In this document: piece after piece, positions 5,916 through 8,116 of the stretch
Layout of the letters: the number at the start of each line of letters is the position of its first letter
Numbering within the stretch: the stretch's first letter is position 1
Assembly (NCBI GenBank): GCA_905193485.1
Contig: CAJJOX010000094.1
Coordinates: 1-8,116, forward strand
Length of the DNA stretch: 8,116 nucleotides
Direction of reading: 5' to 3'
Origin: an uncultured Porphyromonadaceae bacterium
Lineage (GTDB): Bacteria > Bacteroidota > Bacteroidia > Bacteroidales > Muribaculaceae
The notes under the pieces: generated by a model
What the model was told of the DNA's origin: nothing
The model's input: the letters and a program-made list of their open reading frames with translations, nothing else
Database searches by the model: none
Position numbers and translations under genes: made by a program

Positions 5916-6902
5916 TTATTTCGCTTTGGCGTTTTCGGGTGTCGGGGCTACATTGAGCTCTTCTTCGATCTCATAGTCGTTGCGGCGCGGCGAATTGCGT
6001 GCTACAAGCTCGCCTATGAAGCCGGTGAGAAATAGCTGTGTGCCGAGAATCATCGTGGTGAGGGCGATATAGAAGTAGGGCGAGTCGGTGACAAGCCGAT
6101 AGGCTTCGTTGTTGCACATATGGTAGAGCTTGATGCCGCCGAGTGTCATCACGGCTATGAGGCCGATCATGAACATGAGGCTTCCGAGCAGACCGAAAAA
6201 GTGCATCGGTTTCCCGCCGAATTTGTTGGTGAACCAGAGGGTTATCAGATCAAGATAGCCGTTGACGAAACGGTCGAGGCCGAATTTCGATTTGCCGTAT
6301 TTTCTTGCCTGATGGTGCACCACTTTTTCTCCTATGCGGTTAAAGCCGGCGTTTTTTGCAAGGTAGGGGATGTAGCGGTGCATGTCGCCATACACTTCTA
6401 TGCGCTTGACCACCTTGTTGCGGTAGGCTTTCAGTCCGCAGTTGAAGTCGTGCAGATTGTGTATGCCGCTCACTTTGCGGGCGGTGGCGTTGAAGAGCTT
6501 TGTGGGTATGGTTTTTGACAGCGGATCGTAGCGTTTCTGTTTCCATCCGCTCACGAGGTCATATTTGTCTTCGGTGATCATGCGGTAAAGCTCCGGAATT
6601 TCGTCGGGACTGTCCTGCAGATCGGCGTCCATTGTTATCACCACATCGCCTTTGGCGCGCGCGAAACCGGTGTTGAGCGCCGGTGATTTTCCATAATTGC
6701 GGCGGAAGCATACGCCTTTGACTGCCGGATTCTCCCCCGACAGCCGGCGTATCACATCCCATGAAGAGTCAGTGCTCCCGTCGTTTATAAACAGAATCTC
6801 ATAGCTGAATCCGTTTTCATTCATCACGCGCCGAATCCATTTTTCAAGCTCGGGGAGTGATTCGGCTTCGTTGTACAGCGGAACGATTACGCTTATATCC
6901 AT
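5916..6902 (-). CDS. GtrB/DPM1-type family 2 glycosyltransferase with two C-terminal membrane helices
   Basis: This enzyme probably transfers a sugar from a nucleotide sugar to undecaprenyl phosphate at the cytoplasmic face of the inner membrane, supplying lipid-linked sugar for envelope glycan modification. The 328 residues start directly with the GT2 Rossmann strand DISVIVPLYNE. NDGSTDSS (40-47), FRRNYGKSPALNTGF (66-80) and the metal-binding MDADLQD (DxD at 92-94) follow. DFNCGLKAYR (152-161) and RKYGKSKFG (200-208) are also typical of DPM1-like enzymes. Two transmembrane helices (about 234-258 and 276-302) and a charged tail follow, as in GtrB/ArnC-like proteins. The exact sugar is not predictable. 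It lies 33 bp after the DUF4199-like gene, a pairing that recurs in Bacteroidota genomes. No obvious flippase gene is in the window. Confidence 0.92.
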   Translation of the reverse strand: MDISVIVPLYNEAESLPELEKWIRRVMNENGFSYEILFINDGSTDSSWDVIRRLSGENPAVKGVCFRRNYGKSPALNTGFARAKGDVVITMDADLQDSPDEIPELYRMITEDKYDLVSGWKQKRYDPLSKTIPTKLFNATARKVSGIHNLHDFNCGLKAYRNKVVKRIEVYGDMHRYIPYLAKNAGFNRIGEKVVHHQARKYGKSKFGLDRFVNGYLDLITLWFTNKFGGKPMHFFGLLGSLMFMIGLIAVMTLGGIKLYHMCNNEAYRLVTDSPYFYIALTTMILGTQLFLTGFIGELVARNSPRRNDYEIEEELNVAPTPENAKAK

Positions 6903-6935
6903 CGTATTGTCTGTGTTGGTTGTTGCTTGTTTGTA

Positions 6936-7520
6936 TCAGTCATTCGTGACAGGTTCGCCTTGTCGTGGATCGCTGATGCCGGTCTTGTCGCGCCGTGGCT
7001 TGCCGGCTCGGATTATCGGGGCGAATATCAGCGACAGGATGCCGCCTGCCGACATCGTGAACCAGAACATCGACATCGTGAAGTCCGATGCTGATGGCAC
7101 TGCCGACATTTTTATCATGCGGGTCAGTGCTTCGGCTGTCTTGAGGTTTGCTGCCGAGCCGGTGTCGCGTAGCATGGTGATGCTGTCGCGTATGAGATTG
7201 ATCAGATAGTCGGGATTGATCCATTGGAGATAGATCATGGTGACGAGGCTGCATATCACGCATCCGTAAAACACCGTCAGAAGCCCTTCCACGCTCAGCT
7301 CTCCTACGGTCGATTCATAGTCGCGCAATCTGTGTGACTTGCGCATCGAGCGGAAAAGCACTACGGGGAATGCCAGCACCAGCACTGTAAATGAAAGTGC
7401 TGCCAAAAGCGAGAATTCTGACAATACCATCGAAATGAATATCAGGCAAAGATAGATTCCAAAAGTGCGTCCGGCAATGGCGGCGCGTCGATATGGGGTA
7501 GGGGCTTTCGTTTCTGACAT
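6936..7520 (-). CDS. DUF4199-like integral membrane protein
   Basis: The 194-residue protein has about four transmembrane helices, near residues 17-33, 36-56, 78-98 and 146-171. A loop of about 45 residues between helices three and four is polar and charged (INPDYLINLIRDSITMLRD and onward). The tail is hydrophilic (RRDKTGISDPRQGEP). Topology, length and position just upstream of a GtrB-type glycosyltransferase gene match Bacteroidota DUF4199 proteins, whose function is unknown; a role supporting the glycosyltransferase is only inferred from adjacency. ATG 7520 (MSETKAPT) is chosen over an in-frame ATG at 7574 because the TATATTTG -7 box lies between them, at 7548-7541. Transcription would therefore begin downstream of the longer start. 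This is the first gene of the six-gene run. Confidence 0.82.
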   Translation of the reverse strand: MSETKAPTPYRRAAIAGRTFGIYLCLIFISMVLSEFSLLAALSFTVLVLAFPVVLFRSMRKSHRLRDYESTVGELSVEGLLTVFYGCVICSLVTMIYLQWINPDYLINLIRDSITMLRDTGSAANLKTAEALTRMIKMSAVPSASDFTMSMFWFTMSAGGILSLIFAPIIRAGKPRRDKTGISDPRQGEPVTND

Positions 7521-7540
7521 GTCGTGTTGAATTGCGAATG

Positions 7541-7548
7541 CAAATATA
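7541..7548 (-). promoter_or_regulatory. Predicted -7 box of the six-gene minus-strand operon
   Basis: Read on the minus strand, TATATTTG (7548 to 7541) is an exact TAnnTTTG match and puts the start site near 7534, about 14 nt before the ATG at 7520. The expected -33 position is G+C-rich with no TTTG, so activation or a relaxed -33 is implied. No comparable box was found in the gaps between the six genes. Confidence 0.55.
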
Positions 7549-7620
7549 CTATTTTTTGCTCGCTTTACGCGCACGCATGTGAAGATTCTGCAATCTGATG
7601 CGCTTTCCCGACACCCCTAA

Positions 7621-7675
7621 ATGCCGGTGTGCCTTGTTGTAAACAGACGCACGGCATCTATTTTTGCCAAAAATA
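7621..7675 (+). promoter_or_regulatory. Rightward promoter P1 with flanking inverted repeat and palindromic -7 box
   Basis: GTTG (7636-7639), a 19-bp spacer and TATTTTTG (7659-7666) fit the Bacteroidota -33/-7 pattern (TTTG and TAnnTTTG); start near 7673. An inverted repeat, ATGCCG (7621-7626) and CGGCAT (7652-7657), brackets the -33 region. The -7 box is the left half of a perfect palindrome, TATTTTTGCCAAAAATA (7659-7675), so the same -7 motif also reads leftwards. Only the rightward copy has a plausible -33 element. Confidence 0.5.
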
Positions 7676-7808
7676 TCAAAATAAAAAGCAATATTCTATA
7701 ATATTTATCTTATATTTATTAGTGAAATATGAATATGTTAAATAATTGATATATAGTATTAAGACTATATATTTTTCTATATGACAGTTTATATTGAAGC
7801 TATATGCT
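7676..7808. other. Very A+T-rich upstream region with a 9-bp inverted repeat
   Basis: This stretch is almost entirely A and T and has no coding potential on either strand. It contains the inverted repeat ATATATAGT (7749-7757) and ACTATATAT (7764-7772) around ATTAAG, about 60 bp upstream of the P2 -7 box. It could act as an UP-like or curved element, or as an operator. Nothing else is seen. Confidence 0.4.
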
Positions 7809-7840
7809 ATTGCGCTGTGATTCATTCAATGTTATTTTTG
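7809..7840 (+). promoter_or_regulatory. Rightward promoter P2
   Basis: ATTG (7809-7812), a 20-bp spacer and TATTTTTG (7833-7840) match the Bacteroidota promoter pattern. The predicted start is near 7847. The transcript would run through the small tandem-Trp ORF and the hairpin at 8031-8068 and leave the window rightwards, with a leader of about 124 nt before the small ORF. Among the rightward signals, this one best explains transcription of the region. Confidence 0.55.
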
Positions 7841-7923
7841 CATTGTAAAATTTTTTCAGTTAAGGATTTCGACCCGAATAAAGGTAAAAAAGAAAAGAGA
7901 AAATAGGTATTATAGATAAGATC

Positions 7924-7949
7924 AAGGGAGGTTGATTGGTTTCTCCCTT
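7924..7949 (+). other. Leader stem-loop with a competing pairing near the small ORF start
   Basis: AAGGGAG (7924-7930) can pair with CTCCCTT (7943-7949) around a 12-nt loop. Part of its right side, within GTTTCTC (7939-7945), can instead pair with GAGAAAC (7979-7985), which lies just inside the small ORF. The two pairings exclude each other and the second one encloses the ATG at 7971. This is a structural observation only. Confidence 0.35.
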
Positions 7950-7970
7950 ATTATCCGGGATCGTAATGAA

Positions 7971-8030
7971 ATGTTAGAGAGAAACACCACGTGGTGGGTT
8001 AACACCATTTTTGACCGTTTAGTGTCATAG
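7971..8030 (+). CDS. Candidate 19-residue Trp-Trp leader peptide
   Basis: ATG at 7971 opens a frame encoding MLERNTTWWVNTIFDRLVS and stopping with TAG at 8028-8030. Two adjacent Trp codons (TGG TGG, 7992-7997) sit mid-frame, and the stop codon directly abuts a 17-bp hairpin. The same layout is found in leader peptides of ribosome-dependent attenuators, where stalling at scarce Trp codons changes downstream RNA folding. A good -7 box lies 131 bp upstream and no other gene occupies the region. The peptide itself probably has no function; its translation would be the sensor. The controlled gene would start beyond 8116. Evidence is positional and compositional only; tandem TGG could arise by chance in the CACCACGTGGTG palindrome (7985-7996). 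Confidence 0.45.
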   Translation: MLERNTTWWVNTIFDRLVS

Positions 8031-8068
8031 CGACAGCGGGCCGATTCGTGAGAATCGGCCCGCTGTCG
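8031..8068 (+). terminator. 17-bp GNRA-loop hairpin, candidate attenuator element
   Basis: Bases 8031-8047 pair perfectly with 8052-8068 around a GTGA tetraloop (GNRA class); the core is GCGGGCC/GGCCCGC. An alternative base pairs AGCGAC (8029-8034) with GTCGCT (8068-8073), leaving a 3-nt bulge. It begins at the base after the small ORF stop codon. The following bases (TCGCTTGTGTCC) have no T-run in either direction, so a classical intrinsic terminator is doubtful. It may instead be an antiterminator or pause hairpin whose partner lies beyond the window, or a hairpin that needs no U-tract. Confidence 0.5.
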
Positions 8069-8083
8069 TCGCTTGTGTCCGTC

Positions 8084-8116
8084 GGGGGTCCGGGTCCGTT
8101 TCTCGGGTGGGGAGGG
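8084..8116 (+). other. G-rich run with quadruplex potential at the window edge
   Basis: Five G-tracts (5, 3, 3, 4 and 3 G) occur in 33 bases: 8084-8088, 8092-8094, 8105-8107, 8109-8112 and 8114-8116. Two loops are single bases, one is 3 nt and one is 10 nt. The 6-bp unit GGTCCG is tandemly repeated at 8087-8098. No reading frame is recognisable in so short a piece, and the run continues to the edge. Confidence 0.4.

Noticed and set aside
6120..6518. 132-codon plus-strand frame inside the glycosyltransferase gene
   Set aside because: Shadow of a gene with all GT2 motifs intact.
7521..7574. Upstream ATG for the DUF4199-like gene
   Set aside because: It lies upstream of the predicted -7 box, so it would not be in the transcript, and its first residues are unlike a membrane-protein N-terminus.
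7932..7970. In-frame upstream extension of the Trp mini-ORF from TTG at 7932
   Set aside because: The purine-rich AGGGAGG directly abuts the TTG, too close for a ribosome site, and Bacteroidota rarely rely on such sites; the ATG at 7971 is simpler.
1..8116. tRNA or rRNA genes, CRISPR array, insertion sequence, phage or toxin-antitoxin genes
   Set aside because: Looked for cloverleaf motifs, regularly spaced repeats, transposase motifs and terminal repeats; none seen by eye.

Overview
The window looks like a chromosomal segment of a gut-type Bacteroidales bacterium, possibly a Muribaculaceae-like lineage. The evidence is a set of Bacteroidota-restricted protein families (a DUF4199 protein next to a GtrB-type glycosyltransferase, a DUF6452-like lipoprotein coupled to a DUF6048-like outer-membrane protein, and a DUF6377-like membrane regulator), several Bacteroidota-type -7 boxes (TAnnTTTG), A-rich rather than Shine-Dalgarno start contexts, and G+C-rich genes separated by very A+T-rich spacers. 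The family-level placement is an inference. No tRNA, rRNA, CRISPR array, insertion sequence or phage gene is visible.

Left part, plus strand: the window opens inside a formate/nitrite transporter-family channel gene (1-729, 5' end missing). A class II fructose-bisphosphate aldolase gene follows (820-1818), with its own -7 box and two consecutive hairpins downstream. The second hairpin lies between convergent genes and probably serves as a terminator.

Middle, minus strand: a short membrane-anchored regulator-like protein (1964-2665) is read from a region with a clear -7 box flanked by two inverted repeats. A 420-bp A+T-rich spacer lies upstream of it. This spacer holds a strong GATC-centred hairpin, a 9-bp inverted repeat and a plus-strand promoter-like pair, and could encode a small RNA.

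Right part, minus strand: six genes run head to tail from about 7520 down to 3086 with gaps of at most about 90 bp and one 4-bp ATGA overlap: DUF4199-like membrane protein, GtrB-type glycosyltransferase, DUF6452-like lipoprotein, DUF6048-like outer-membrane protein, short-chain dehydrogenase and rpiB. No internal promoter is obvious, so they probably form one operon. It starts at a TATATTTG box at 7541-7548 and ends at the hairpin at 3027-3051. Four of the six products are membrane or envelope proteins. RpiB belongs to the pentose phosphate pathway.

Right edge: 7549-8116 has no ordinary gene but is rich in signals pointing rightwards. It has two promoter-like pairs, several inverted repeats, a 19-codon ORF with tandem Trp codons whose stop codon abuts a 17-bp GNRA-loop hairpin, and a G-rich run at the very end. 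This layout resembles a ribosome-dependent attenuator of a tryptophan-responsive operon lying just beyond the window. It is the most interesting part of the sequence.
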